Shown piece after piece: positions 51,023-61,977 of a stretch of DNA of 64,000 bases. Positions within the stretch are counted from its first letter, which is position 1. Each line of letters starts with the position of its first letter. The position numbers and the translations under genes are program-made. The notes below the pieces were generated by a model. The model did no database searches. It saw only the letters and a list, made by a program, of their open reading frames with translations, and had not been told where the DNA came from. Source of the stretch: an uncultured Pelagibacteraceae bacterium (GTDB taxonomy: Bacteria; Pseudomonadota; Alphaproteobacteria; Pelagibacterales; Pelagibacteraceae); the NCBI GenBank assembly GCA_902536085.1, contig CACAWF010000001.1, positions 1 through 64,000 of the forward strand, given 5' to 3'.

Positions 51023-51575
51023 ACTTTCCAAAGATAATTTTTGATCTTCCGTATACTCTTGTAGCAACTTTTTGAAAGTAGCTACCAAAAGTTTCCTCTG
51101 TTTTAATTTCTCTATGTATTACAATAATGTGATTATTTTCATGAATTTCTTTTTTTTTTATTTTCTCCAAATTTTTTATAAAATTTTTGTCTGCAAAGGG
51201 AGGGTCGAAAAAAAATATATTAAACTTTTCTTTTTGATTAGAAAAATTTAAATCTTCCATTTTACTTTTAATAATTTTACATTGATTCAAAATTGATAAT
51301 TCAATTAAATTTTTCTGTAATTTTTTTAAAGCATTTTCATCTTGCTCAATAAATGTAACTTTACAAGCCCCTCTTGAAATACATTCTAGTCCAAAAGAAC
51401 CTATTCCTGAATAAGCATCGAGTATATAAGAATCTTTAACTCTAATATTAATTTCATTAGAATGATTTAAAATGTTAAAAATATTTTCTCTTACTGAATC
51501 TTTTAAAGGTCTTGTAACGGTGTTTTTTAAAAATTGAATCTTCTTTCCCTTAAACTTTCCACTAATTATTCTCAT
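51015..51575 (-). CDS. rsmD: 16S rRNA (guanine966-N2)-methyltransferase
   Basis: MRIISGKFKGKKI; TRPLKDSVRENIFNIL; ILDAYSGIGSFGLECISRGA; FFDPPF. Confidence 0.92.
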   Translation of the reverse strand: MRIISGKFKGKKIQFLKNTVTRPLKDSVRENIFNILNHSNEINIRVKDSYILDAYSGIGSFGLECISRGACKVTFIEQDENALKKLQKNLIELSILNQCKIIKSKMEDLNFSNQKEKFNIFFFDPPFADKNFIKNLEKIKKKEIHENNHIIVIHREIKTEETFGSYFQKVATRVYGRSKIIFGKFN

Positions 51576-52839
51576 TTTTATTAATAACTCTCCAGCCAAT
51601 ATCTTTTCTAAAAAAACCGTCCTTCCACTTTATTTTTTTAATCACTTTTATTATTTCTTGTCTAACATTCATTAAATTTTTACCATAAGAAGTAATATTA
51701 AGAACTCTACCTCCTGTTGATAAAAGTTTTTTATCTTTGAACTTTGTACCTGCATGAAAGATGAAAGTATTTTTTTTTATTTTAAGATTGCCTAGATTTT
51801 TTATTATACTTTGTTTTTTATACTTACCTGGATATCCTTTTGAACATAACACAATAGTCATACATTTTTTTGAAGACCATTTAATATTAATATTTTTTAG
51901 ATTATTATTTACTGTATTTTTTATAATTTTTATTAAATCAGTTTTTAATCTAGGTAATATTACTTGACATTCAGGATCGCCCATTCTCACATTAAATTCA
52001 ATTAAATAAGGCTCATTATTTTTAATCATCAGTCCTACGTATAAAAACCCTTTATAAGGATTTCTGTTTTGTCTTAGGTATGATAGAGTTGGTTTTACGA
52101 TCTTTTTAATTATTTTTTTTTCTAATTCAAAGTTGACTATTGGCGCTGGTGAATAAGCTCCCATACCACCTGTGTTAGGTCCTAAATCTCCCTCTTTTAC
52201 TCTTTTATGATCTTGCGCGGTTCCAAAAATTTTGAAATGATATTTATCTGCAATAATAAAAAAACTAGCTTCCTCACCTTCTAAAAATTCTTCTAAAACT
52301 ACTTTTTTTGATGATTTAAATTTTCCTTTGAATATTTCTTTCGAAATATTTAAAACTTGTTTTTTAGTTTTACAAATTGTGACCCCCTTACCTGCAGCTA
52401 ATCCATCAGCTTTGACCACAAGGGGTAACTCATTTTTTTTGAGAAACTTTAAAACTTGTGTTGTATTATTACAAATTTGAAAATTGGCAGTTGGAATATT
52501 TTTTTCCTTACATAACTTTTTCATAAAAGCTTTTGAACCTTCCAGCTTAGAGGCAAATTTATTTGGTCCAAAGGCTTTAATTTTATTTTTATTTAAAAAA
52601 TCAACAAGTCCTTTCACCAAAGGTTCTTCAGGACCAACTATCACAAGTTGAATTTTATAAAGCTTTAAAAGTCTTAAAAGGTTATTAAAATTTAAAATAT
52701 TAGTGTCTATATTTGTTGCTATTTTTGATGTACCTGCGTTTCCAGGAAAACAAAAAATTTTATTTTTAATTTTTGAATTAGATATTTTTTCGCAAAGAGC
52801 ATGCTCTCTTCCACCACTACCAATTAATGCAATATTCAT
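51562..52839 (-). CDS. purD: Phosphoribosylamine-glycine ligase
   Basis: MNIALIGSGGREHALCEKI; VVKADGLAAGKGV; FNVRMGDPECQVILPRL; start inside listed ORF. Confidence 0.95.
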   Translation of the reverse strand: MNIALIGSGGREHALCEKISNSKIKNKIFCFPGNAGTSKIATNIDTNILNFNNLLRLLKLYKIQLVIVGPEEPLVKGLVDFLNKNKIKAFGPNKFASKLEGSKAFMKKLCKEKNIPTANFQICNNTTQVLKFLKKNELPLVVKADGLAAGKGVTICKTKKQVLNISKEIFKGKFKSSKKVVLEEFLEGEEASFFIIADKYHFKIFGTAQDHKRVKEGDLGPNTGGMGAYSPAPIVNFELEKKIIKKIVKPTLSYLRQNRNPYKGFLYVGLMIKNNEPYLIEFNVRMGDPECQVILPRLKTDLIKIIKNTVNNNLKNINIKWSSKKCMTIVLCSKGYPGKYKKQSIIKNLGNLKIKKNTFIFHAGTKFKDKKLLSTGGRVLNITSYGKNLMNVRQEIIKVIKKIKWKDGFFRKDIGWRVINKNENN

Positions 52840-52866
52840 TTTAATGTTATATTGTATAGATAATAG

Positions 52867-53058
52867 ATGAATAAAAAAAAAGCTAAAGTTATTTTTAAAC
52901 ACAACTCATTCGAGATTGTTGAAGCTGGAGACCATGTTTTGTGTGCAGTCTCTGGTAGAGAAATAAAGTTAGAAAACTTAAATTATTGGAATGTAGACTT
53001 ACAAGAGGCTTATTATTCTCCAATAGAAGTAAAAAAAAAAATCAAAGACTTAAAATAA
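52867..53058 (+). CDS. DUF2093 family protein
   Basis: GDHVLCAVSGREIKLENLNYWNVDLQEAYYSP. Confidence 0.8.
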   Translation: MNKKKAKVIFKHNSFEIVEAGDHVLCAVSGREIKLENLNYWNVDLQEAYYSPIEVKKKIKDLK

Positions 53059-53061
53059 AAT

Positions 53062-53919
53062 TTATTTCCACCTATTATGACTCCAAATCCACTCATTTGG
53101 ATTAGACTTTATCATCATCTCTAAAATATTATTCAATTTTTTACTTAAATCAAACTTATCATTAAATTTCAATGGATCGATTTCTTCTAAAAACTTTATT
53201 CTAAAATCATTTTTTTTATCTCTCTCAATAAAAACTGGAACAATTTTTAAATTATATTTAATTGCAAGTTGTGCAGGTAAAGTTGTAGTTAAAGCGGGTT
53301 TTCCAAAAAAATTTATTTTTTCACCCTCACTGACACGCTGATCTATCATCAATGCTATACTGACACCTTTGTTTATAAAATCAATTGCTTCTCTAACTCC
53401 ATTAATTCCTTTTTTAATTTGATTTTTACAAACATATTTTTTTCTTAAATATTCCATGAATGGATTTAAAAAGTAATTATTTAAAGGTCTATAAATAGCA
53501 GCTAATGAAATATCTGTTTTAGTAATTTGCATTGACATTAATTCAAAATTTGAAAAATGACCTGAAATAAAAATAACTGGTTTTGCTTTTGTAGATATAT
53601 TCTTGACAATTGTTTCTCCCTCAACTTTTACATGTCCAGAATTTTTTCTAAAGTAATTTAAAAAAACATATTCAATAAAAGTATAACCATAATTTTTCCA
53701 CATGTTCGAAACTATTTTTTCTTTTTCAGAAGGAGAAAGGTTACTTTTATAATTTTCGAGGTTTTGAAATATTATTTTTTTTGATTTAAAAAAAGGGCCT
53801 ATTTTTAAAAAAACAAAAGAAAACAGTTTTCTACTAAAGTTTAGACCAATTAATTTACCAATTAAAAAAAATAAATACACAATGAGGGCTTGAAAAAAAT
53901 AATTAATAAATTTAATCAT
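53062..53919 (-). CDS. lpxL: Lipid A lauroyl-type acyltransferase
   Basis: ISGHFSNFELM; SIALMIDQRVSEGEKINFFGKPA. Confidence 0.88.
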   Translation of the reverse strand: MIKFINYFFQALIVYLFFLIGKLIGLNFSRKLFSFVFLKIGPFFKSKKIIFQNLENYKSNLSPSEKEKIVSNMWKNYGYTFIEYVFLNYFRKNSGHVKVEGETIVKNISTKAKPVIFISGHFSNFELMSMQITKTDISLAAIYRPLNNYFLNPFMEYLRKKYVCKNQIKKGINGVREAIDFINKGVSIALMIDQRVSEGEKINFFGKPALTTTLPAQLAIKYNLKIVPVFIERDKKNDFRIKFLEEIDPLKFNDKFDLSKKLNNILEMMIKSNPNEWIWSHNRWK

Positions 53920-54844
53920 AAATCTGATTTATCTTTCTAAAAAAATCCTCGCCGTTTTCTATTTCGAGTTTTAGTTTTATATAATTTATCTTATCAATTT
54001 TAAATTTTTTAATTCTAAAATAATCTTTTTCAGTTGTTATAATCTTTAAGTTTTTATTTTTTGCTACTTCTATGATATTTAAGATTTCTTTTTCAGTAAA
54101 ATCATAATGATCGGGAAAAGAAATTTTTTCTGAGACTATCAAATCGTTATTCTCTAGCAAACTAAAGAAATTTACTGGATTTCCAATACCTGCAAAAGCT
54201 AAGAGTTTTTGGTTTTTAAAATTATCAAGATTTATAGGTTTGTATTTTGAGTAAAAAATACTTAATTTACCGTTTACTTTAAAAAGTTTTTTTTCGAATT
54301 CGATATCTTTTTCTCCATTGATCACAACAATTTGAGAATTTTTTAGTGCACTTAGACTTTCTCTTAAAGGTCCTGCAGGAAAAACATAACCATTTCCAAT
54401 AAGTTGTTTTTGATTAAAGCAAGTAATATTCAAATTTTTTTTTATCTTGTAATCTTGAAATCCATCATCAAGTATCACAGTATCAAAATTTTTATCTTTA
54501 GCGATTTTAATCCCTGTAACTCTATCTTTATCTAATATGAAATTTTTGAAGTTATTTTTAATAAAATCATTTTCATCTGAGTGCTTTTTGTAATATTTTT
54601 TTAAAATTGCGGGTTTTTTACCAGCTTCTAGAAGTTGTTTAGCTATATAAACTGTTAAAGGTGTTTTACCTGTACCACCAATATAAATATTTCCCACACA
54701 AATAACTGGAATATTGAAGTATTGAGGTTTTAAAATTTTTTTTTTAATACTTATAATTATCTCAATTACATAACTTAAGGGCAAAAGAAAAGAAGATATA
54801 AAACCTTTTTTTGAGTCCCAAAATTTAGGCTTATTTATTTTCAT
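53912..54844 (-). CDS. lpxK: Tetraacyldisaccharide 4'-kinase
   Basis: VGNIYIGGTGKTPLTVYIA; ILDDGFQ; FAGIGNP. Confidence 0.93.
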   Translation of the reverse strand: MKINKPKFWDSKKGFISSFLLPLSYVIEIIISIKKKILKPQYFNIPVICVGNIYIGGTGKTPLTVYIAKQLLEAGKKPAILKKYYKKHSDENDFIKNNFKNFILDKDRVTGIKIAKDKNFDTVILDDGFQDYKIKKNLNITCFNQKQLIGNGYVFPAGPLRESLSALKNSQIVVINGEKDIEFEKKLFKVNGKLSIFYSKYKPINLDNFKNQKLLAFAGIGNPVNFFSLLENNDLIVSEKISFPDHYDFTEKEILNIIEVAKNKNLKIITTEKDYFRIKKFKIDKINYIKLKLEIENGEDFFRKINQIYD

Positions 54845-56114
54845 TAAACAAAAAACTATTAATTTTATTCATAGTATTTTCTAAAGTATCTTGCTCTAAT
54901 TTATACATTAAATTAGTAAATTTATTGTTATCTTTTGTAAAAGATATCAAGTCTTTTTCTATGTTTTGAGCCAGTTCATCAGCGGAGTTAATTGTAAAAG
55001 ATATTTTATGTTTTTTTAGCAAGTCATAAATTTCCTCAAAATTATAAACATATTGGCCATGGTAAATTCGACATCCTAATTTTGCAGCATCTATAGGACT
55101 TTGCCCTCCTTCTTTCTCTAATTTCTTTATTGTTGATTTTCCTATAAATACACTTTTTGAAAATTTTAAAAACTTCGGCAGTACACCGAAAGAGTTAATT
55201 AGCACTACCTCTTTATTTTCTAAAATTGTCTCATTTTCATTTAAAATTTGAGTCGATAAATTACGTTTTTTGCAAATTAATTCAATCTGCTTAATTCTTT
55301 CAATATGTCTAGGAGCAATTATTGTTATTAAATCTTTAAATTTTTGTTTAAGCAAAACATGAGACTCTAGACAGAGAGCCTCTTCGGTGAGGTGAGTACT
55401 AATTGCTAACCAAAATCTATTTTTTTTTAAAATATTTTCGCTTGGATTAGTTATTTTACTTGTATCTATCTTTCCAATGAGCTTTAAGTTTCCAGGATTA
55501 AAGATATTTTTTGCCCCTAGTTTCTGAAGATGAAAGAAAGTTTCTTTATTTGCCGTTAAACATAAATCAAAACAATTAAAAATTTTTTTTGATGTGACTG
55601 GGACTAGCTTCCACCTATCAAATGTTTTTTGTGTAATTCTTGCATTAATAATTGCAATTGGAATTTTGTTTTTTTTTGCATTCAAAACTAAATTTGGCCA
55701 AATTTCAGAGTCTACTAAAAAAATTATAGATGGATTCCATAACAATAAAAATTTTTTTATTAGAAACTCAACATCGACTGGAAAAAATCTATGAAATACG
55801 TTATCATATTTTTTAAATTCTTCTTTAGATAGGGTAGCTGAGCTTAAGGTAACTGTAGTAACAAGAAATTGTAAATTTTCTTTTTCTTTATTCAATTTTT
55901 CAATTAATGGTAAAATACTTTTTAATTCACCAATACTAGCAACATGAAACCAAATTAACTTTTTATATTTTTTTTTAACAACATTAAAATCTTTTGAGAA
56001 AATTTTTTCTTTGTATCTAATTGCATCCTCTTTATTTAAAAGTTTCCGAAGAAAAATGATTAGAATAATTAATGGATAAAATATTAGTGTTAAGATCCGA
56101 TATAATGGAATCAT
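54831..56114 (-). CDS. waaA: KDO transferase
   Basis: IWFHVASIGELKSILPLI; VDSEIWPNLV; GGQSPIDAAKLG. Confidence 0.92.
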   Translation of the reverse strand: MIPLYRILTLIFYPLIILIIFLRKLLNKEDAIRYKEKIFSKDFNVVKKKYKKLIWFHVASIGELKSILPLIEKLNKEKENLQFLVTTVTLSSATLSKEEFKKYDNVFHRFFPVDVEFLIKKFLLLWNPSIIFLVDSEIWPNLVLNAKKNKIPIAIINARITQKTFDRWKLVPVTSKKIFNCFDLCLTANKETFFHLQKLGAKNIFNPGNLKLIGKIDTSKITNPSENILKKNRFWLAISTHLTEEALCLESHVLLKQKFKDLITIIAPRHIERIKQIELICKKRNLSTQILNENETILENKEVVLINSFGVLPKFLKFSKSVFIGKSTIKKLEKEGGQSPIDAAKLGCRIYHGQYVYNFEEIYDLLKKHKISFTINSADELAQNIEKDLISFTKDNNKFTNLMYKLEQDTLENTMNKINSFLFNENK

Positions 56115-56119
56115 CCCGA

Positions 56120-57862
56120 TTATTTCAATTGCTTCTCATATAGTGATTTGTACTCTTCACAATTGTTTATTAAAAAATCATGATTTCCTGAATTTTCAAT
56201 TTCTCCGTTCTTTAATACAAATATTGTGTCAGCGTTATGAATAGTTGAAAGTCTATGTGCAATTACAAGAGTAGTTTTATTTTTTGTTAAATTTAAGATT
56301 GCATTCTGAACAATTTCCTCAGATTCAGCGTCAAGGGAGGATGTAGCCTCATCCAACAAAATAATTGGTGACTCTTTTAAAATTGCTCTAGCAATAGAAA
56401 TTCTTTGTTTTTGACCACCAGATAGCCTTACACCATTCTCCCCAATGATAGTATTATAACCATGAGGTAATTTTTTAATAAATTCATCTGCTGCCGAATA
56501 TTTACACGCTTTTTCTATTTCATTTTGATTTGCATTTTCTTTTGCGTATGCAATGTTGTTTTTAATAGTATCATCAAATAAAATTACATCTTGACTGACT
56601 AAAGATAGATTCTTTCTTAATGACTCTAACGAAATTTCTTTTATATTTTGATTATCAATTTTAATTTCACCCTCTTGAGGATCATAAAATCTTGGTAACA
56701 AGTTTATAATTGTACTTTTCCCAGCACCACTGTGACCTACAAAGGCAGCCATTGTATTTCCTTTGATATCAAAAGATATATTTTTAATGGCTTTACTATT
56801 TGTTGTTTTATATTTGAAACCAATATTTTCAAATTTTATATCTGAATTTTTTAAAATAAGTTCTGGAAAATTTTTATTATGTTTGATTTCAATTCTCTTA
56901 TCTACAATATCGCTTATTCTTTTAAATGCTGCCGCTCCTTGGTAGGCTGACATGTTTATGGTCGCTAGCGATCTTATAGGTTGGTAAGCCAGCATCATAG
57001 CAGCTAGAAATGAAAAAAAATTATTTACACCAAGTTCATCATTGGCGATTAATCTTCCAGAATAAACTATAAACCCTGCAATCATAAATCCAGTTAAAGT
57101 CTCCATTATTGGTGCAGCTCTTATCAGCACGCTCCCAATTTTAATATTTTTTTCAACTAGGTCATTAATTACCTTTTGGGCCTTTTCATTTTCTCGGTCC
57201 TCTTTTTGATAAATTCTAATCATTTTTGAACCTTTAAATATTTCAGATAAAAAGGCTGCAACTTTTCCAGAAGATTCGCCTGCTTTGGTTGTAGCTTTTC
57301 CCATTCTTTTACCAAGAGATTTTGCAAGTCCTGCAGCTAAAGGCATCATCAAAATTGCAAATAAAGCAAGTTTCCAATTTTGATAAAACATTAAAGAAAC
57401 AAGAGCTATTACTGAGAAAGTATCTTTCATTAAATTTAAAACACCTGTGCCTACAAGATTTTGCACATGATGAGCATCAAACATCACATTTGAAATATAC
57501 TTTCCAGAGTGTCTATTTTCTAAAGTTTGTATATCTGTCAATAAAATATTTTCAGCAATCTTTTTCTGAAGTTCTCCTGCAACCTCTTCTCCAACTCTAA
57601 TGATATTTATCCTTGCAAAATAAAGTGATAGTCCTTTGCTGGAAAATGCTAATACAATTAGCGCAGGTATAGACCAAGCAAATATTTTATTTTGTTCAAT
57701 AAATATTTTTTTTACCGCTGGATCAAGTAACCAAGCTATACCAGCGGTACTACCAGCAACCACTAAAGATAAAATTAAAGCTAAAAGAATTCTATTAATA
57801 TGTTTTTTAACATATTCAAAATATAGTCTTTTTAAAATAAATTTTAGCTCTTCAAATTTCAT
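56120..57862 (-). CDS. msbA: MsbA-type ABC transporter
   Basis: Fused TM-ABC; GHSGAGKSTIINLLPRFYDP; LSGGQKQRISIARAIL. Confidence 0.9.
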   Translation of the reverse strand: MKFEELKFILKRLYFEYVKKHINRILLALILSLVVAGSTAGIAWLLDPAVKKIFIEQNKIFAWSIPALIVLAFSSKGLSLYFARINIIRVGEEVAGELQKKIAENILLTDIQTLENRHSGKYISNVMFDAHHVQNLVGTGVLNLMKDTFSVIALVSLMFYQNWKLALFAILMMPLAAGLAKSLGKRMGKATTKAGESSGKVAAFLSEIFKGSKMIRIYQKEDRENEKAQKVINDLVEKNIKIGSVLIRAAPIMETLTGFMIAGFIVYSGRLIANDELGVNNFFSFLAAMMLAYQPIRSLATINMSAYQGAAAFKRISDIVDKRIEIKHNKNFPELILKNSDIKFENIGFKYKTTNSKAIKNISFDIKGNTMAAFVGHSGAGKSTIINLLPRFYDPQEGEIKIDNQNIKEISLESLRKNLSLVSQDVILFDDTIKNNIAYAKENANQNEIEKACKYSAADEFIKKLPHGYNTIIGENGVRLSGGQKQRISIARAILKESPIILLDEATSSLDAESEEIVQNAILNLTKNKTTLVIAHRLSTIHNADTIFVLKNGEIENSGNHDFLINNCEEYKSLYEKQLK

Positions 57863-57863
57863 A

Positions 57864-58724
57864 TTAATAATTGAGTGACAAAATTCCTAAAAATAAAATA
57901 AATCCAGAAAAATTATTCAATTTGAATAATTTTAAACAACTCTCTTGATCCTCTTTTTTAAAAAAATATATTTGGTAAAATAAACTAAAAATAAAAAATA
58001 TAAACAAAATAGAAAAAATATTGAAATCGATGTTTTCTTTAAATAAAAAAAGCATTAAAGATATTGTTATTAAATATGTGATTGATACAAACAACTTTAT
58101 ATTTTTTTTGAATTTAATCGCAGTAGATTTAAGACCTATGATTTCATCATCAGACATATCTTGAGCCCCATAAATAGTGTCATAGCCCAATGTCCAAAAT
58201 ATGGCTGAAAAATAAAGTAATATTATTTCGAAGGAAACTTCATTATTTAGAGCAGATCCTGCCATTATAATCCCCCAATTAAAAGTAAGTCCTAAGAACA
58301 GTTGTGGCCAATAAGTAATTCTCTTCATAAAAGGATATGCAAAAGCCAGAAACATTGATCCTATACCCAAAAGAATTGTTTTATTGTTAAATTGAATTAA
58401 AATTAGAAAAGATAAAAAACAGAGAATAATTACGTATAAAAGTGATCTTTTAATCGATATTTTTCCTGATGCTAAAGGTCTTTGGTTTGTTCTTTTAACC
58501 TTTTTATCGAAGTCTTTATCAACAATATCATTTACAATACATCCCGCGCTTCTCATTAAGACTGAACCTAAAAAAAACAAAATTAAATAAAGAACGTAAG
58601 AATTTATATTTTGATTTAATAAGTATGCATAAGAGAGACCCCAGGAGCAAGGCCAAAATAATAACATATAACCAGTTGGTTTATTTAATCTTGTTAAATC
58701 AATAAAAATTTTAAGGTTAGTCAT
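57864..58724 (-). CDS. ubiA: 4-hydroxybenzoate polyprenyltransferase
   Basis: NDIVDKDFDKKVKRTNQRPLASG; YDTIYGAQDMSDD. Confidence 0.93.
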   Translation of the reverse strand: MTNLKIFIDLTRLNKPTGYMLLFWPCSWGLSYAYLLNQNINSYVLYLILFFLGSVLMRSAGCIVNDIVDKDFDKKVKRTNQRPLASGKISIKRSLLYVIILCFLSFLILIQFNNKTILLGIGSMFLAFAYPFMKRITYWPQLFLGLTFNWGIIMAGSALNNEVSFEIILLYFSAIFWTLGYDTIYGAQDMSDDEIIGLKSTAIKFKKNIKLFVSITYLITISLMLFLFKENIDFNIFSILFIFFIFSLFYQIYFFKKEDQESCLKLFKLNNFSGFILFLGILSLNY

Positions 58725-58777
58725 GAAATATTACTTGTAAATATCAAACACTATCTACATAATCAATTTGATTCGAA

Positions 58778-59188
58778 ATGGATATAGATTACACAGTAGC
58801 AGCTTTGATGTTCCCTGCGATTCCTTTAATGATGACAATGTATAGTAACCGTTTTCATACTTTAAGCGCATTAATTAGGCAACTACATGATAAATTTACT
58901 TTCGAAAAAAAAGTTCCACCGGAGTTAGAAAAACAACTTCATGTTTTAAATAAAAGAACTAATTACCTTAAATATGTAATGGGTTTCTCTTCATTTGGAT
59001 TTCTTTTCAACATGCTTACAGTATTATTATTATATTTAGACTTAACCTTTTATGCTAGGTTAAGTTTTGCATTTTGTTGTGTATGCATGATAATTTCAAT
59101 TTTCTTATTTTTACAGGAAGTCAGAATGTCAAATGAGGCATTAAAATATCACCTAAGTGATATGGACTCTATGAAAAAGGATTTATAG
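58778..59188 (+). CDS. DUF2721 family membrane protein
   Basis: MFPAIPLMMTMYSNRFHTLSALIRQLHDKF, TM segments. Confidence 0.75.
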   Translation: MDIDYTVAALMFPAIPLMMTMYSNRFHTLSALIRQLHDKFTFEKKVPPELEKQLHVLNKRTNYLKYVMGFSSFGFLFNMLTVLLLYLDLTFYARLSFAFCCVCMIISIFLFLQEVRMSNEALKYHLSDMDSMKKDL

Positions 59189-59189
59189 A

Positions 59190-59450
59190 TCAACCTTCTA
59201 AAAGTTTTTTTTTAAAAAGTGAAATTCCTTGACTAATTTTATGATTGTAAGACTCTTCAAAAGTACTTAATTGCCATCCTTTCATTCGCGATTTTATTTT
59301 TTTAAGATTTTCTAACTTCCATTCTTCACTAATATTTTCATCTTTCCATTGCTTTTTTTCTTCATTAGTTCTCGCACATCCATAACAGTAGCCTGTTACA
59401 GGGTCAGTTTTACAAATACTAATACAAGGAGAAATTATTTTTTTTGACAT
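59190..59450 (-). CDS. DUF1289 family protein
   Basis: SPCISICKTDPVTGYCYGCARTNEEKKQW. Confidence 0.88.
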   Translation of the reverse strand: MSKKIISPCISICKTDPVTGYCYGCARTNEEKKQWKDENISEEWKLENLKKIKSRMKGWQLSTFEESYNHKISQGISLFKKKLLEG

Positions 59451-60424
59451 TAAGGAAGTATAATTGCTGGACCAATTAATTTTCTTGCCTCAAGATCTGT
59501 ATGAGCGTCTTTTGCGTCTGCAAGTTTATATTTTTTTGAAATTCTAATTTTTATTTTTCCAAATTTAACTTTTTCAAAAATTTGATCAGCTCCAGCTTGA
59601 AGCTCTTTTCTATTAGTAAAATACTGACCTATTGAAGGTCTTGTTAAGTATAACCCCTTGGGTTGGATTTCTTTTGGAACATTAACAGGGTCTAAAGGTC
59701 CAGATGCGTTTCCAAAACTTATCATCATACCTCTTGTTGAAAGACATTCTAATGATCCGTGAAATGTTTTTTTTCCTACCCCATCAAAAACTGCAGGCAC
59801 TCCTTTATTATTAGTAATTTTCATCACTTCTTTAGCAAAATTATCTTTTGTATAATTAATTACATGAGAGTAACCGTTTTCTTCAGCTATTTTGATTTTA
59901 TCATCTGAGCCAACTGTTCCAATTACTTTTGCTCCAATACTATTAGCCCATTGTGCAAAAATTTGACCAACTCCCCCAGCCGCTGCATGAAAAAGGACTG
60001 TTTCACCAGCTTTAAGTTTGTAGGTTTTAGAGAGTAAATAATTCGTAGTTAAACCTTTCGTCATTAGAGTAGCAGCCAACTCATGTGAAATTCCATCAGG
60101 AACTTTTACAGCTATCTTTGCTGGAATAACTCTTTTTTGTGCATAAGCTCCTAAAGGAATTGAGGCGTAAGCAATGTTATCGCCCTTATTAAATTCAGTT
60201 ACATTTGAACCAACTTCATCAATTTTTCCTGCAGCCTCTAAACCGATTCCACTTGGCAACTTAATGGGGTACAAACCAGATCTATGGTAAGTGTCAATAT
60301 AATTTAGACCAATCGCGTGATTAGTAACTTTAATTTCATCTGGTCCTGGAGAACCAACATTTACATCTTGAAGTTCTAATACATCAGGTCCTCCACTTTT
60401 TTTAATTACAATAGATTTAGGCAT
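59450..60424 (-). CDS. Quinone oxidoreductase (zeta-crystallin type)
   Basis: HAAAGGVGQIFAQWANSIGAKVIGTV; MDR family. Confidence 0.9.
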   Translation of the reverse strand: MPKSIVIKKSGGPDVLELQDVNVGSPGPDEIKVTNHAIGLNYIDTYHRSGLYPIKLPSGIGLEAAGKIDEVGSNVTEFNKGDNIAYASIPLGAYAQKRVIPAKIAVKVPDGISHELAATLMTKGLTTNYLLSKTYKLKAGETVLFHAAAGGVGQIFAQWANSIGAKVIGTVGSDDKIKIAEENGYSHVINYTKDNFAKEVMKITNNKGVPAVFDGVGKKTFHGSLECLSTRGMMISFGNASGPLDPVNVPKEIQPKGLYLTRPSIGQYFTNRKELQAGADQIFEKVKFGKIKIRISKKYKLADAKDAHTDLEARKLIGPAIILP

Positions 60425-60447
60425 TTTACGGAAACGTACTTTAACTT

Positions 60448-61290
60448 TTAATATTTAGCAAATGTTCCGTTATTATAATCTTGAATAGCTTCAAGTATTT
60501 CAGCTTTTGTATTCATTACAAACGGTCCACCCCTTGCAATAGGTTCACCGATTGGCTTACCAGCTATAAATAAAAACTCAGATTTCTTGCTTGCTTTAAT
60601 TTTTAATTTAGTGCCTCGCTGTAGTAATATTAAGTTTGAGTCAGTTGTTTTATTGTGGTCTTTTTCTCCTATTTTTAATTCCCCTTTTAATAGATAAATA
60701 AAAGAATTATGTCCTGAAGGTACATCACAATTGAATTCTTTTTCTTCATTTAAAATTACATGAAAATAAATTGGGTCAACGTTATGATTTTTTTCCGGCC
60801 CTTCCGCTTTTTTGTATTTACCCGCAATTACTTTTATGATTTTATCATTATCTTTGTGTTCTCCAAGTTCGTTTCCTTTAATATATAAGTATTCTGGCTT
60901 ATTCTTTTTCATTTTAGCCGGCATGTTTATCCAAAGTTGAAAACCTAATAATTTACCTTCTTTCATTGCAGGCATTTCGGAATGAATAATTCCTCTTCCA
61001 GTTTTCATCCATTGCACATCTCCAGATGCCATAATACCTTTAGCCCCAGTGCTATCTTGATGTTCAAACTCTCCGTTTAACATATAAGTTACTGTTTCTA
61101 TCCCTCTATGTGGATGGGGAGGAAAGCCAGCGACATAATCATCTTTATTTTCAGAACCAAATTCGTCAAGCATTAAGAATGGGTCAATATAATCTGCTTC
61201 CGGAGTTCCTATGCTTCTTTTTAATTTTACACCTGCACCATCGGAGGCGTTTAAGGCTTTAATGATTTTTTTTACTTCAATTTGAGACAT
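60448..61290 (-). CDS. Pirin family protein
   Basis: FPPHPHRGIETVTYMLNGEFEHQDSTGAKGIM; GRGIIHSEMP. Confidence 0.93.
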   Translation of the reverse strand: MSQIEVKKIIKALNASDGAGVKLKRSIGTPEADYIDPFLMLDEFGSENKDDYVAGFPPHPHRGIETVTYMLNGEFEHQDSTGAKGIMASGDVQWMKTGRGIIHSEMPAMKEGKLLGFQLWINMPAKMKKNKPEYLYIKGNELGEHKDNDKIIKVIAGKYKKAEGPEKNHNVDPIYFHVILNEEKEFNCDVPSGHNSFIYLLKGELKIGEKDHNKTTDSNLILLQRGTKLKIKASKKSEFLFIAGKPIGEPIARGGPFVMNTKAEILEAIQDYNNGTFAKY

Positions 61291-61311
61291 AGAAATATTT
61301 ATAATGAAACT

Positions 61312-61974
61312 TTAAACTTTATCAAGTAGGTGCGTTAAATTATTGATTTCATTTTTGGGTTGAAAATCGAGTATATCGAATACTGAGTTATTCCTATTAA
61401 CCCAGATGGAATTATATCCAAAGTTTCCACCTCCTGAAACATCCCATGTATTCGCACTTAAAAAAGTAATTTCACCAGATTTAATTTTATATTTTTTAAC
61501 GGGTAGTTCATAAACGCTTGGATCGGGTTTATAAATTTTTACTTCTTCAATAGAAAAAAGATCATCAAATAAATTATTTAATTTATTATTTTCAACCAAT
61601 TCATTTAATAGATCAGGGGTCCCATTAGAAAGTATGGCAAGTTTTAAGTTTCTCTTTTTTAAATCTTCCAGAACTCCTCTTACTTCAGGATAAGGAGATA
61701 AAATTTTGTAAAGACTAAGCAACTCATTTTTCATATTATTGTTAACGTTGAATACTTTCATTGATTTATCCAAACTGTCCTCAGTAATATCCCAAAAATT
61801 TTTATGCCTTTTCATTAAACTTCTAAGCCAAGTATATTCAAGCTGAGTAGTTCTCCAAAAATTTGCAAATGCTTCCCACTTTGCTCCAATTTTATCTTTA
61901 CATTTTTCAGCAGCTGAATTTACATCGAACAACGTACCGTAAGCATCAAACACTACTACTTTTGTTTTCATCAT
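61312..61974 (-). CDS. Haloacid dehalogenase, type II
   Basis: VVFDAYGTLFDVNSA; ILSNGTPDLL; YKPDPSVYEL. Confidence 0.9.
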   Translation of the reverse strand: MMKTKVVVFDAYGTLFDVNSAAEKCKDKIGAKWEAFANFWRTTQLEYTWLRSLMKRHKNFWDITEDSLDKSMKVFNVNNNMKNELLSLYKILSPYPEVRGVLEDLKKRNLKLAILSNGTPDLLNELVENNKLNNLFDDLFSIEEVKIYKPDPSVYELPVKKYKIKSGEITFLSANTWDVSGGGNFGYNSIWVNRNNSVFDILDFQPKNEINNLTHLLDKV

Positions 61975-61977
61975 TTA